Source: Delphinapterus leucas (Eukaryota; Chordata; Mammalia; Artiodactyla; Monodontidae). From it: a stretch of DNA of 64,000 nt. The notes beneath the pieces were generated by a model. That model ran no database searches. It was given only the letters and a program-made list of their open reading frames with translations, and was not told the origin of the DNA. A program made the position numbers and the translations under genes. Positions 10,735 through 20,932 of this stretch are shown piece after piece (position 1 is the first letter of the stretch; every line of letters starts with the position of its first letter). The DNA lies in the NCBI RefSeq assembly GCF_002288925.2, contig NW_022098072.1, positions 25,063,296 to 25,127,295 of the forward strand, in the 5' to 3' direction.

Positions 10735-11335
10735 TACTTATCCATTGCTGGTGACAGATTACCACAGAAAACATTTAGTATCTCAGGGATACTGGAAAGT
10801 CAGGGATCTGAGAGTGGCTTAGCTAACAGGTTGTGGCTCAGGGGGTCTCGGAAAGTTGCAATCAAGCTAGGCTGACCAACCATCCCAGTTTGCCTGTGAC
10901 GGAGGAGTTTCCCTGGATAAAGAATTTCAGTGCTAAAACTAGGAAAGTCCCTGGAAAACCCAGACAGTTGCCCCACTGCGCCATCCACATACACACAAAA
11001 GAAATCAGGTGTCATTTGGGGCTGCAACCTCTAAAGACTTGACTGTGGCTGGAGGATCCGCACCCAAGTTCACTCATGTGGCTGCCGGCAGGAGGCTTCT
11101 CTTCTCTGCTGTATATATACCTCTCCATAGGTCAAGTTCATGACATGGCTTCCCTCAGAGAGAGTGATGCTCTGCTGCCTTTTACGGCCTAATCTCCGAA
11201 TCACACAACCTCACATCTGCCTTAGTCTATTTATTAGGAGCAAAACACTTAAGTCCAGCTCACACTCGAGGGTAGGAGATGCATACCAAGAGACAAGGAT
11301 CACTAAAACCATCTTGGAGACTGGCTACCACAGTA
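10735..11335 (-). mobile_element. MLT1-type (ERVL-MaLR) solo LTR, antisense
   Basis: Reverse-complement MLT1 landmarks occur in order: 'GTGACAGATTACCACAGAAA' near the left end, 'GGTTGTGGCTCAGGGGGTCT', 'GACTTGACTGTGGCTGGAGG', 'CTCTCCATAGGTCAAG' and 'CATCTTGGAGACTGGCTACC' at the right end. It is an old solo LTR with no viral reading frames. A foreign segment interrupts it at about 10,876-10,985. Confidence 0.8.
10876..10985. repeat. Unassigned dispersed repeat inside the MLT1 LTR
   Basis: 'CTGACCAACCATCCCAGTTT' through 'CTAGGAAAGTCCCTGGAAAA' does not belong to MLT1. It resembles a common mammalian dispersed sequence of the 'GGTGACCA...CCCGGGAC' kind that I cannot name. A possible second member, in the other orientation, is at 32,188-32,325. 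Confidence 0.45.
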
Positions 11336-11416
11336 AGGTATGGTATGGTGGTCTGGATGCTAAAGGAATGTGTTGAAAACACCACAGGTAGGTGTCCAGG
11401 TGAGGCCCTTTCATGT

Positions 11417-11470
11417 TTTTATTCAACAAGCATTTATTAGGGACCAGATACCAGGTCAAGAACTCTCGTT
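11417..11470 (-). repeat. L2 3'-end fragment, antisense
   Basis: 'TTCAACAAGCATTTATTAGG' followed by 'GACCAGATACCAGGTCAAG' matches the reverse complement of the L2 3' terminus ('TTCAACAAATATTTATTGAG', 'CACCTACTATGTGCCAGG'). Confidence 0.6.
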
Positions 11471-11689
11471 TGAGTTTATCCCAGGAGAATCATGAGAGCA
11501 GAGCAGTGCCCAAGGCAACGCGCACTCTAACAAATTATTCCCTCAGCAGTTTATATGGGAGACATTGGGTTTAAAAGAATTTCAAGGTTAACCTGGAAAG
11601 GGAAAAGTAAGTATAAAAAGCTAAAAGTAAAATAAAGAGACCATGATATTTTATAGCTTCTCCGGAAACTTAATAGGCCAAAGTCTCGG

Positions 11690-11912
11690 TGTAACGCAAC
11701 GTAATACACAGGCTCTAGAACCAGACTGCCTGGGTTCAAATCCCAGCTCTACTGTCTTCTAACTACATGACCCTGGCCAAGTTACAGCTCTCAACTAGGG
11801 ACAATAATGGTACCTACCTCATGGAGTTGTTGTGAGGGTAAAAGAAGCTAATCTTGGAGAGTCTAGAACAGTGCTCGGCACACAACAGGCTATCGTGAGC
11901 CTTTATTACCAA
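11690..11912 (+). repeat. MIR SINE, nearly full length, sense
   Basis: Clear MIR from the tRNA-derived head ('CTCTAGAACCAGACTGCCTG', 'GGTTCAAATCCCAGCTCTAC') through 'AATGGTACCTACCTCATGG', 'GAGTTGTTGTGAGG' and 'CTAGAACAGTGCTCGGCACA'. A younger SINE landed immediately downstream. Confidence 0.92.
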
Positions 11913-11926
11913 TCGTCACCATTCTT

Positions 11927-12145
11927 TCCCCATTTTTTTTTTTTTTTTTTTTTTTTTTGGTACGCGGGCCTCTCACTGTCATGGCCTCTCTCGTTGTGGA
12001 GCACAGGCTCTGGACGCGCAGGCTCAGTGGCCATGGCTCACGGGCCCAGCCGCTCCGCGGCACGTGGGATCCTCCCGGACCGGGGCACGAACCCGTGTCC
12101 CCTGCATCGGCAGGTGGACTCTCAACCACTGCGCCACCAGGGAAG
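11927..12145 (-). mobile_element. CHR-2-type cetacean SINE, antisense, with TSD
   Basis: The poly(A) tail appears as a run of about 26 T (11,933 on), followed by the reverse complement of the CHR-2 body to 'CACTGCGCCACCAGGGAAG', the tRNA-Glu-derived 5' end. The flanks carry a 14-bp duplication, TCGTCACCATTCTT at 11,913-11,926 and TCGTCACCACTCTT at 12,146-12,159 (one mismatch). The B-box 'GGTTCGTGCCC' is readable on the minus strand. Frames overlapping the SINE are not genes. Confidence 0.95.
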
Positions 12146-12229
12146 TCGTCACCACTCTTGAAGCCAATGTCCCTCAGTTCTATACCACTGTGCTTTTAGC
12201 TCTCTATCTCTTCTATAGATCATTTCTCC

Positions 12230-12700
12230 TCTAACTCAATTTCGTCTGCCATTCCTCTTCCCATTCCTGTGTTTCTCAGGTTCCTCACTCCAAACCACTT
12301 TTTTCCCTACACATTCTCCCTGGGAAATGCCATTTTCACACACCACCACCACAGTTTTAACCACCAACTGTGTGCCAAAGACTTCCAAAACCCATTTGCC
12401 TGTTCACATTCCTCTCCTATAGGCTTTAAGTATCAGCTAGACTCATAAGCTGTAGGAACACAACAGATCTAAAACTGACAACACCACGTTTCCTGCTCCA
12501 TTTCTTACCCACTGTTACCCCTTCTTGGTAACTGGGGTCACTATCTTCCTACTTGCTCAAGTCAGAGTTCCACCCAAGAGTCATCCCAACTGATTCCTTA
12601 AGTCACACTCAGCATTCAATCGGTCACCCCATCTTATCTCTTATAAATCTTTTCAATCAATCTCTGTCCCACTGCTTCCATCTAATGCCTCAGCAAGACC
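12230..12700 (+). mobile_element. L2 LINE relic, internal part, sense
   Basis: 'AAGACTTCCAAAACCC', 'GATCTAAAACTGACAACACC', 'AGAGTCATCCCAACTGATTC' and 'CATTCAATCGGTCACCCCAT' follow the L2 ORF2 consensus in order. No intact frame remains. Confidence 0.7.
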
Positions 12701-12721
12701 TTCCCACCCCCAAGGGAGTTG

Positions 12722-12815
12722 ACATAGTATGGGCAAAGGACATGGGCTCCAAATCCCAACGTTGTCACTTCTGTTTATATGACTTCTCTAAGCCTCAGGA
12801 TCCTCTCTATTAAAA
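12722..12815 (+). repeat. MIR fragment, sense
   Basis: 'GGACATGGGCTCCAAATCCC', 'GTCACTTCTGTTTATATGAC' and 'TTCTCTAAGCCTCAGGATCC' correspond to the MIR 5' half. An A-rich stretch (12,811-12,846) follows. Confidence 0.65.
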
Positions 12816-12934
12816 ACAAAAAAACAAAACACCAAAAACAAAACCTCTGGCCACCAGCTGAGGGACATTAAGACCCCCCATTCAAGGCTCCCACAGTAGT
12901 CTCTATTGGGGGCTGATATCTGCCTATCTCCACT

Positions 12935-13065
12935 GTGCTGTGGACCCCTTGAGGGTAGAGGTTTGCCTCCGTGGTGCTATACACCGAATAAAGTGGGAGC
13001 CTGGCCCAGAAAGCCTCAAAAGTGTGGAATAAATTGAATTGAGGTAGGTAGGCCTTGAGCTTGTC
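12935..13065 (+). repeat. Possible L2 3'-end fragment, sense
   Basis: 'GACCCCTTGAGGGTAGAGG', then 'CACCGAATAAAGTGGGAGCC' and 'GTGGAATAAATTGAATTGAG' loosely follow the L2 3' end ('CCTTGAGGGCAGGGAC', 'AATAAATGTTTGTTGAATGA'). Confidence 0.4.
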
Positions 13066-14815
13066 CAGCACCCAGTGTTAGAACCATCACTGCTCCCTTG
13101 TCAACTGCATTCCTGAGCCCAGGGCATGGATGTTCACCATACCACCCGCATCTGTCCACCATGAACGACTTAACGAACCACCTGCTGACCATTTTACATG
13201 AAGCTGCATTTTACCAATCATAAGCATATATGCATTACATGCAATATATTTTCCTTTTTTTAAAATTGACTAATCAAATCCATAATAAAACCACTTTAAT
13301 TTGATAAGAATCATACCTTTTATATAAAAATTTTCTTCAAAGATAGGGAATTGGTGAGTAAATAATGTTCATTACATTTTTTTCCTCTTAAAAAATGTAA
13401 TAATACCTTATGTAATTTTTTTTCACCCCAGGCCTGACAGCTATGATAATGATCTGACTTAACATTGAAAAAGAAATATTATTTTTGCTGGTATAAGCCC
13501 TAGAAGTATAATTTGGTTTCACGCTGGGAAAAAAGTATGTTATCGAGCCTTCTCAGTTCTCAAACTACAAATATAAATTCTGAGGCCTTTGCAGCACTGA
13601 CAAAGCAGGCAATTCAGGTGTCCAATATCATGAATAGGTAGAAATATCCCCGCTGTGGCTAAATACCACAACTATGACATTTTTCTTCAGAATCCATAGC
13701 TCTGCCAAGGCTTCCCAATCCCTGGATGCACCTCGACATTCTGAAATATTCTGTGAATCTGACTGCTGAATTAGTTTACACCTAAGAAAATGTTTTTGTT
13801 AAATTCAGGTCGTTTCTATGTTTGTGATCTCAGAGCAACTGACACCTGACAACTTGTCAGAAACAGCAAAGATACTTTCTAGAAAGGACAACCTTCCATT
13901 TGTCACAGATTTGGTAATAGTGGAGATCTCTAACACAATTTCATCTTTGGTCTACTTTGGATATCTTCCCACAATCACTCAGACATGGTAAATGACTTTA
14001 TCAGCGACATGGTAAATATTCTTAGAAAGGACAAGTCTATCAGTGTTTACATTAACCTGGGTAATTAGAGCCAGTGTGAGGTATAGTTAGACCAGAATCA
14101 GAAAGAAATGAAATGAAACTAAGTTTTAAAAATTCTTTGCCCAAAGAGAGCAAACATATATTTAACTTTGGAGCATGAGGAAGGTTTCTAAAATCTTTTT
14201 TCTAAAGAGAATTTCTTCTTCTCCTAGGCAAGCTATGTGTTATTATTTCTCAGTATTTTGATAGTCCCTTATTTCTAAACTTTAAGCTTTATCCTTTGTC
14301 TTTTGGAAATTTGAAAAGATAGCAGGATATCATTGATCAAATTAGATGTGGCAAGCAACAAAAATAGTAATAATACAACGGATTCATGACACAATCCTAT
14401 TAAAAATATGACCCTATTAAAAATATAAAAGAAGCACCACCCTTTATAACTTTGTTAAAAGACACTTAAGCACAGTTTTTTTTCTTATTCCTCCCTCTGC
14501 CCTCCAATTTATAATGCACAGTGGGAACCAATTAATGATTATTGTAATGATGATTCTCAGAATTAGCCAAACTCTCTTGAAAATTTTTAATAAAAATTGT
14601 TGTCCTTTTTATTATCTGCAGATCATTTAAACTTGTAAAAGTGTTTAGAAAATGTAAATAAAGAAGAAAACATAGGACATACATAATTTCACTTCCCTAT
14701 AAAAATCACTTTAACATTTAGAGATGGTTCTTATTTCTCTAACTTTTAAAAAAAACGTAAATAAAATATTATACTATACCTATATTTTTATAACCATCTA
14801 AAATAGTTCATGTTG
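13066..14815. other. Long single-copy stretch, no gene seen
   Basis: About 1.75 kb of A+T-rich DNA in which I recognise no repeat family, exon or RNA gene. Its freedom from repeats is the only remarkable property. Confidence 0.55.
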
Positions 14816-14816
14816 T

Positions 14817-15295
14817 ATGGTACTTGCACAAAAACAGAAAGATAGATCAATGGAACAGGATAGAAAGCCCAGAGATAAACCCACGCACATATGGCNNNNN
14901 NNNNNNNNNNNNNNNNNNNNNNNNNNNNNNNNNNNNNNNNNNNNNNNNNNNNNNNNNNNNNNNNNNNNNNNNNNNNNNNNNNNNNNNNNNNNNNNNNNNN
15001 NNNNNNNNNNNNNNNNNNNNNNNNNNNNNNNNNNNNNNNNNNNNNNNNNNNNNNNNNNNNNNNNNNNNNNNNNNNNNNNNNNNNNNNNNNNNNNNNNNNN
15101 NNNNNNNNNNNNNNNNNNNNNNNNNNNNNNNNNNNNNNNNNNNNNNNNNNNNNNNNNNNNNNNNNNNNNNNNNNNNNNNNNNNNNNNNNNNNNNNNNNNN
15201 NNNNNNNNNNNNNNNNNNNNNNNNNNNNNNNNNNNNNNNNNNNNNNNNNNNNNNNNNNNNNNNNNNNNNNNNNNNNNNNNNNNNNNNNNNNNNNN

Positions 15296-15322
<27 letters not shown>
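14817..15322 (+). mobile_element. Young 5'-truncated L1, interrupted by an assembly gap
   Basis: Before the gap, 'GGTACTTGCACAAAAACAGA' through 'GAGATAAACCCACGCACATA' is a close match to an artiodactyl/cetacean L1 ORF2 stretch. After the gap a run of 27 A (15,296-15,322) looks like its poly(A) tail. From this ORF2 position to the tail a complete copy would need well over 1 kb, more than the 400 N shown. I see no convincing target-site duplication. Frames crossing the N run are artefacts. Confidence 0.85.
14896..15295. other. Assembly gap, 400 N
   Basis: Exactly 400 N, a round number that suggests an estimated or placeholder length. Confidence 0.99.
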
Positions 15323-15328
<6 letters not shown>

Positions 15329-15334
15329 TTGATA

Positions 15335-15402
15335 CTCTTCGGTGCCTCACATGGAGCACTTACACAAATGCTCAATAAAAAGGAATGAATGAATGAATGC
15401 CT
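15335..15402 (+). repeat. L2/MIR 3'-end fragment with (AATG)n
   Basis: 'GGTGCCTCACATGGAGCACT', 'AAATGCTCAATAAAAA' and then 'GGAATGAATGAATGAATG' match the L2 3' end ('GGTGCTCAATAAAT', 'TGAATGAATGA'). Confidence 0.6.
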
Positions 15403-15469
15403 GAATTGACTTATGAATAATTTTCCTTGTGAAATTTTGAATGGTTGTTTTAATGTAGTGCTCACTTAC

Positions 15470-15665
15470 TGGCATTTTTAATAGCCCTTTGCTAAGCTTC
15501 CCAGTAACCTGAGAAGATAGGTTTTGTCCTCCATCGCCACCATTTCAAAGGTCTCTGAGAGAATGAAGAACCTGCCCAAGTTTTAGAGCCAAGATTCAAA
15601 CTCAAACACAATGGAATCAAAAACCTACACAGTTCTTTCTACCATAACACAGTGCCTTTTAAATA
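15470..15665 (-). repeat. MIR SINE, antisense
   Basis: Reverse-complement MIR: 'AACCTGAGAAGATAGGTTTT', 'GAACCTGCCCAAGTTTTAGA', 'GCCAAGATTCAAACTC' and 'CTACCATAACACAGTGCCTT' in the expected order. Confidence 0.85.
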
Positions 15666-16255
15666 TTGCTAATATATTGAAGTGAAGCGTTGTTGAAAAG
15701 ACATCCCTATGACCTACGATAAAGGGAATCACATATAGACAAGCTTTTCAGAACTGTGCACTGCACGTACAATTACTGTCTTCCCTGGTGTTACAGTACA
15801 GCTGTTACCATCCATTTGTGTGCTGGCTGTTTCATACTGCACTGCTGGGGTCACTGAAATCACAGACACATTCACTCAGAAGAAAATGAGTGGATTTTCT
15901 TTTTCTTTTTGAGAAAGCTTTTTACATTAATCCAATAATCCCATGGCTGATTTGCCATTGAAATCTGAAGCAGAGCTTCTTTTACCGGGAAATTTCTAAC
16001 TCTGAAAAAAAAAATTAAATTAGCCAATACGATATTTTTATTGCCCCTTCCTTAACTTTCTAAAAAATAGAAGTATGTGAGTGTGTGTGGTTGGGAGGGC
16101 GGAGGTGGGGAAGTGGGAGTCAAGGAACAGATGGATCCTTTCAGCAAAATGAATATTATTTTACCTCTGAGGAAAACTACGAGGAATATTCCATAAAAGC
16201 AAAGCAAAGTGTGAAAATTTGTTTGCTTAGTAATAGCTAAAAATAAGTTTTTTTA
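15666..16255. other. Single-copy interval with one G-run cluster
   Basis: No gene or repeat recognised. At 16,093-16,117 the plus strand has four runs of three or four G with loops of 1, 7 and 4 bases, a possible G-quadruplex. Confidence 0.5.
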
Positions 16256-16257
16256 AA

Positions 16258-16520
16258 GTGGGATTTTGGATACATATCATTATACATTCATCAAAACCTA
16301 CAGAATGTGCAACACCAAGAGTGAACCCGAATGTAAACTATGGACTGTGGGTGATAATGATGTGTCAACGTAGGTTCATCAGTAGTAACAAATATCCCAC
16401 TCTGGTGAGGGACGTTGATGGTAGGGGAAGGTGCACGTGTTGGGGGCAGCAGTTTTATGGGAATTCTGTACTTTCCACTCAGTTTTGCTGTGAACCTAAA
16501 ATTGCTCTAAAAAATAGTTG
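16258..16520 (+). mobile_element. L1M 3' UTR, sense
   Basis: 'GGATACATATCATTATACAT', 'CAACACCAAGAGTGAACCCG', 'GGTGATAATGATGTGTCAAC' and 'TTTTGCTGTGAACCTAAAAT' are hallmark L1M 3' UTR sequence, ending in 'CTCTAAAAAATAG'. The 94-codon frame at 16,258-16,542 is this UTR, not a gene. Confidence 0.9.
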
Positions 16521-16751
16521 GTTATTTTTCTTTTTTAAGTAGATTGGCATGACACAAATAAATGTAGTCTCTAGCTTTTAAGAGAAGTAAAAGATGTTTT
16601 TCTCATTCCAGTGGGATAGAGACATATTTAAATATGTATATATGTACATATATAACTGGCCTTGCAGCTTACTTATTTATATGAGAGGTGATCCCATAGC
16701 CATAGAATTCTGCCTTAGTTCTCGCCAGTCCTGAATAATGACATCACAACC

Positions 16752-16932
16752 TCACATTATTCAGCCCAACACAGCATCAGCATCACCTAGGAACTTGAAA
16801 GAAATATAAATTCTCAGGCACTACTCAGACCCACTGAATCAAAAACTCTGGTGCTGGAGCCTGACAATCTGTTTTTCAACAAGCCCTCCAGGTAATTCTG
16901 ATGCACACCAAAGTTCAAGGACCATTGGTTTA
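16752..16932 (-). mobile_element. MER5A-type hAT-Charlie MITE
   Basis: 'AGCATCAGCATCACCTAGGA', 'ACCCACTGAATCAAAAACTC' and 'AATTCTGATGCACACCAAAG' match MER5A read from its right end. It is a non-autonomous DNA transposon of about 180 bp. Confidence 0.9.
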
Positions 16933-17044
16933 GACTTCAACGTTACTGCGTTCCCTAGCCAGATCATTCTTACTCTGAGTTGAAAGGGACCACAGAGATC
17001 CAGCACTTTTCTTTCACAAACATGGGACCAAGGATCGAGAGTTC

Positions 17045-17210
17045 AATCATCTGTAAAAATGGAAAAACAATACCTGCTTCACAAGATTCCTATGGTAATT
17101 AATGAGTGAGTACATATAAAATACTTAGAACAAAGCCTGGCGTATATGTGCCTAATAAATATTAGCTTATTATCATTATCATTGCTACCATGATACGGTA
17201 GCATAGTTCA
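17045..17210 (+). repeat. MIR SINE 3' half, sense
   Basis: 'CATCTGTAAAAATGGAAAAA', 'AATACCTGCTTCACAAGATT', 'AATACTTAGAACAAAGCCTG' and 'TAATAAATATTAGCTTATTA' follow MIR. Confidence 0.85.
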
Positions 17211-17885
17211 TGAAATGGTTCATGAGCATAATTAAAATACTATGTTGGGACAAGTGAACTTTGATTCTGTGAACTGCTCTTAAATTCTTTATTGAGGGGA
17301 AGTGTTTATATGCCTTTCATTGTTAGTAACCTGTGGACCCTGAGGCAGCTCCATGCAGGTTTCTTACTGTCTAGCACCATAGGCCACGGATGATGTCCTC
17401 TCCTCGGCAGGGGTGCAGTGTAAGAGTGATGATAACCAGCCTCCCTGGACAAGGTGTTGAGAGCAGGTGAATAACGTCAGAGTTCTTAAACAGGTGCTCA
17501 AGTTATTGGGGAAGGGACAGGTGGTGCCAAACAGCTAAGGGGAATGTTGTAAAGACACATTAAAGAAATAAACTACGTAGGGAAATAAAATTAAGTCATG
17601 TAGCCTAGCTGTGGAGACCCAAACAGGGTATTTTCTACAGCTAAAAGGAGTAATGATGAAATGAAGGAGGGAAGACCAGGGACAACAGAATGAATGGTAG
17701 GGATCAAAGACGGGACCATCAGATGGGCGCATGGCCTCATCAAGATGGCCACCGCTGTTACCTGGACTCTTAAGATTCAGATCAGACTGATTTAAACCCC
17801 CGTGACCCAATGCCCTCCTGAGATTTCTGTGCCTTTCCAGTGGGCTTATAGTCTTACGGTACTCATGAAATTAACATAGCTTATG
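17211..17885. other. Single-copy DNA, no gene seen
   Basis: No recognisable repeat or exon. The antisense 91-codon frame at 17,535-17,810 has no supporting feature. Confidence 0.55.
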
Positions 17886-17886
17886 G

Positions 17887-18130
17887 ATTAATAGTAATAG
17901 CTAACACACTTACCAAACTGGGCACTGTTCTCTGAGCTGTACAGATAATACCTTGTTTAATATTCACAACAACCTTAAGGGGACTATTACTATTGTCAGA
18001 GGAAACTGAAGTACAGAGAAGATAATAACTTCCCGAGATTAACAGAGCTGGTAAGTGTTGTTGCCAAGATCCAAGCCCGGGCAGTTTGGCTCCAGAGCCC
18101 AAGTTCTTGTCCATTAAGTTTTGCTGACCT
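17887..18130 (-). repeat. MIR SINE, near full length, antisense
   Basis: Well preserved: 'GCTAACACACTTACCAAACT', 'GGCACTGTTCTCTGAGCTGT', 'AACAACCTTAAGGGGACTAT', 'CAGAGGAAACTGAAGTACAG' and 'GTTTGGCTCCAGAGCCCAAG'. Antisense frames here (17,881-18,259) are MIR sequence. Confidence 0.92.
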
Positions 18131-18928
18131 AATATTGTCCTGTCCTGCAGGTGCTGTTTCTGTTTTGCACCTCATAGACCTTGAATGAAATAACCTCTTT
18201 ATTTGATTTACCGGAAAAAAAAAAAAAAAGAGAGAGAAAAGAAAAACAAGGTCACACAAAACATTTATGTAGCAGACTTTATTTATCCTTTATTAGAGGA
18301 TGGAACAAGTCTGCCTTACAGCTATTAAAACAACTTAAGACTGAATTGTAAACACCAGTGTACCTAAAAGGCCTTCCTTTTTTTCTGTTCTCACCTTCCA
18401 GACTGAACCTTCCGAAAGAACCTAGGGCCTCTTTCTCACACTCTATTGGGCCACTTAACCTTTTTTATAAAGAAAGGGAAAAAAAAAAAAAACAGTTTGT
18501 TCCCGAAGAATAATCCTGACACTTGCCACCAAGGTGATTATTTTTATTTACCCTTGTTGCCCTGGCATTCAGAAACCAGAGAAAACCGAAAGCCAGTTTT
18601 AAGTAAATGCCCTCTAAAGGGCTAAGAAGCTGGAATTACATTAACAATAGTGCCTAACACACACCTGGCTTCACCTGAGTGCAGTGTGAAAAGGACTGTT
18701 GTTCACGGTTCTTCTTAGGTCATATGCACACATGTCAAGGGACAACTGTGTCAGCAGCAGCAGGTGCAACATCTTTGAACACTGATACCACATGGGCCTC
18801 AGTAGACTCCAGAATGAGTTTCACAGGGATGCCTCCTAGAGCACCTGGCAGTGCAGGCACATGGCGTCTTGCTCTCAGGTATTAAAGTTCAATGGAGCAA
18901 TTTAAGGAACCCAGTCACGGACAGCATC
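18131..18928. other. Single-copy DNA with two A-runs
   Basis: A-rich runs lie at about 18,215-18,249 (A followed by GAGAGAG) and 18,480-18,493. No gene or named repeat is recognised; the sense 68-codon frame at 18,679-18,885 is unsupported. Confidence 0.5.
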
Positions 18929-18929
18929 A

Positions 18930-19105
18930 TAGGTATGCAACCTTTGCAATTGCACAGAGCCCTACCCTCAGAAGGGCCCTGAAACTTGATTTAATTCTCT
19001 GCCATCGCTGTCGTGAAATTCTTAATAACTTCTGAATAAGGAGCCCCGTATTTTCATTTTGCACTGAGCCCTGCCCATTCTATTGCCAGCACTGGCCCAG
19101 GTGGG
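18930..19105. repeat. Possible dispersed repeat, family not identified
   Basis: 'TTTGCAATTGCACAGAGCCC', 'AGAAGGGCCCTGAAACTTGA', 'GAAATTCTTAATAACTTCTG' and 'CATTTTGCACTGAGCCCTGC' recall a dispersed mammalian sequence I have met but cannot name. Confidence 0.4.
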
Positions 19106-19935
19106 TGCCCTGCATCTTCTCATCTGCTAGGTCAGCAAAATACCTTTTAAAGGGACAGGAAAGTGAGTTAAAACTGTTGGAAGATATTAAGCCAAACAGC
19201 CTCTCAGCTTGATCACAAACCAACTAGAATTCGACTTTGAATGGCATCAGATACCTCGGAGCTGTCTCCTCAAAGAAGAGCCCAGATACTGTAAGCCCAT
19301 CTACAAACTGTTACCAACCCTCAAAGAGAGAGACACAGAAACTGAGACTGAGCATACAGAAATGTTTTTAACAATTTGACATTGCCACAATATTCAAATA
19401 CATGATCTTTTTTCTAGTCATTTGCATTGTATTTTATAAAAAGTGGAGTCCATGACAGATGGGAAGGGAGGGGGGAATACCCTGGTCCTTGCCACAGATG
19501 TTTTGAAAAGCCCTGCCCAAGAGCCAGAATCTCTTTTCCAACAAAGACTAGGAAACAGGTCAGGAACACCAAGAAAAGAGACACCACCAATGAATTGTCA
19601 GAATAAGATACTGCCCTTAGGAATTCGGGGCTCTGGGACATCAGACGGAGACTTACAAAACACCTAAAATATTTTAGAAACTGGCTCTTGTCTAACAGCT
19701 GCCATAGAAAACATACTTTATTTCTTGGAAAGTCTTCTTGATGTTATCAAATTTGAAGTATATTCTTTAGACGCAAATGTAGGGTAACAGTAGTTTTATA
19801 TTCCTACCATCTTCAGGTCCACAATTAGATGTTAGCAAGCGGTATGCTCTAGGCTGGAAACTGGCCTTTCCACACCCCAGGAAGACCAGCTAGACTCGGG
19901 GAATTGTTTACTGCCCTAGTGTGCTGGTGCTAATT
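19106..19935. other. Single-copy DNA, no gene seen
   Basis: No repeat, exon or RNA recognised. Overlapping frames at 19,414-19,667 on both strands lack support. Confidence 0.5.
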
Positions 19936-19950
19936 AAAGACTGCATATGA

Positions 19951-20081
19951 GGGCTTCCCTGGTGGAGCAGTGGTTGAGAGTCCGCCTGCCGATGCAGGGG
20001 ACACGGGTTCGTGCCCCGGTCCGGGAAGATCCCACATGCCGCGGAGCAGCTGGGCCCGTGAGCCATGGCCGCTGAGCCTGC
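19951..20081 (+). mobile_element. CHR-2-type SINE lacking its 3' half and tail
   Basis: The 5' 131 bases of the SINE are near consensus, from GGCTTCCCTGG to GCCGCTGAGCCTGC, and stop there with no poly(A). A perfect 15-bp duplication AAAGACTGCATATGA flanks it (19,936-19,950 and 20,082-20,096), so the insertion itself was short rather than deleted later. Confidence 0.95.
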
Positions 20082-20096
20082 AAAGACTGCATATGA

Positions 20097-20785
20097 AAAC
20101 ATACTAACACAATTTATATTCTCTGGAACTCAATTAATTTTCTAGGCAGTATTTGCTTCCTCTCTGGGAGGAGGATGACTCCCAGTAAGCTTACATTCCA
20201 TGTAGGTGGAACTAGGTCAAACGAGGCTGCTTCCAGCCTAGTGAAGGAAATTTCACTTCCTCTCCTGAGCTTTATAAGTCATACTCTTCTCTGCGGAGCA
20301 GACAAAAAGAGGCAGAGCAGTGACCAGGGCTCATCAAATTGTTGTTACCAAACAGAGCTTTGGCAAGATGCCATCTGCTCACACCCAGGGGTGCTCCATG
20401 AAGTAGCCCCACAAAACTCATTCTTGTGTCTACTAAGAGGTCGTTTGTTGGGTTTTTTGTTCATAACTTTACACCCTCAGGAGAAATTCCTCTCTGTCCT
20501 TATTACAAGCAATAGTTAAGTTTTTTCTGTCCATTTAGTCTCTTTCTATGTCATGGACTCTCTAAGTTATACAAGTAATCAAGCAGTGTTCTCTTTCTTC
20601 TTGGCTGCTAGGATGCCAATTAGTATCAGATTCACGGTCCTTTTGTACATACTATGTAGGCTTTTATGGAATGTGTTTTTACATTTGGTTTGTTCTTAGC
20701 TCTGTATTACATATCGCTCTAGCTTGCTTTCTCTTTCCTGAACTACTTATAATTTATATCTCACTGTAAAATACTTCAGTTGCTG
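20097..20785. other. Single-copy DNA, no gene seen
   Basis: A sense frame of 114 codons (20,175-20,519) is present but has no domain, and part of it is the ordinary flank of the SINE. No gene is called. Confidence 0.5.
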
Positions 20786-20787
20786 TT

Positions 20788-20932
20788 GGAAGAAAATATC
20801 AGGAACAGAGAGACCGGAGAAGAAAGAGATGGGACACAAATAGGGTAGACGGGAGAAGAGGAAGAAGGAAAAAGGGAGGGAGGATGGAAGGAATTTAGGA
20901 AAAAAAGAGAAAAGGCAAGGCAGGGAGGGGCC
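20788..20932. repeat. Purine-rich (GA) low-complexity tract
   Basis: About 145 bases with very few pyrimidines on the plus strand (AAGAAAGAGATGGG, GAGGAAGAAGGAAAAAGGGA). Such tracts can form triplex DNA; no function is implied. Confidence 0.8.

Noticed and set aside
11832..12199. Overlapping frames of 79-109 codons on both strands
   Set aside because: They are CHR-2 SINE sequence, which is G+C-rich and lacks stops; the same peptides recur at 19.9, 25.6, 32.9 and 52.6 kb.
14788..15465. Long open frames across the N run on both strands
   Set aside because: They are open only because N codons are not stops. The readable parts are L1 sequence and a poly(A) run.
16258..16542. Sense 94-codon frame
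   Set aside because: It is L1M 3' UTR sequence, recognisable over its whole length.
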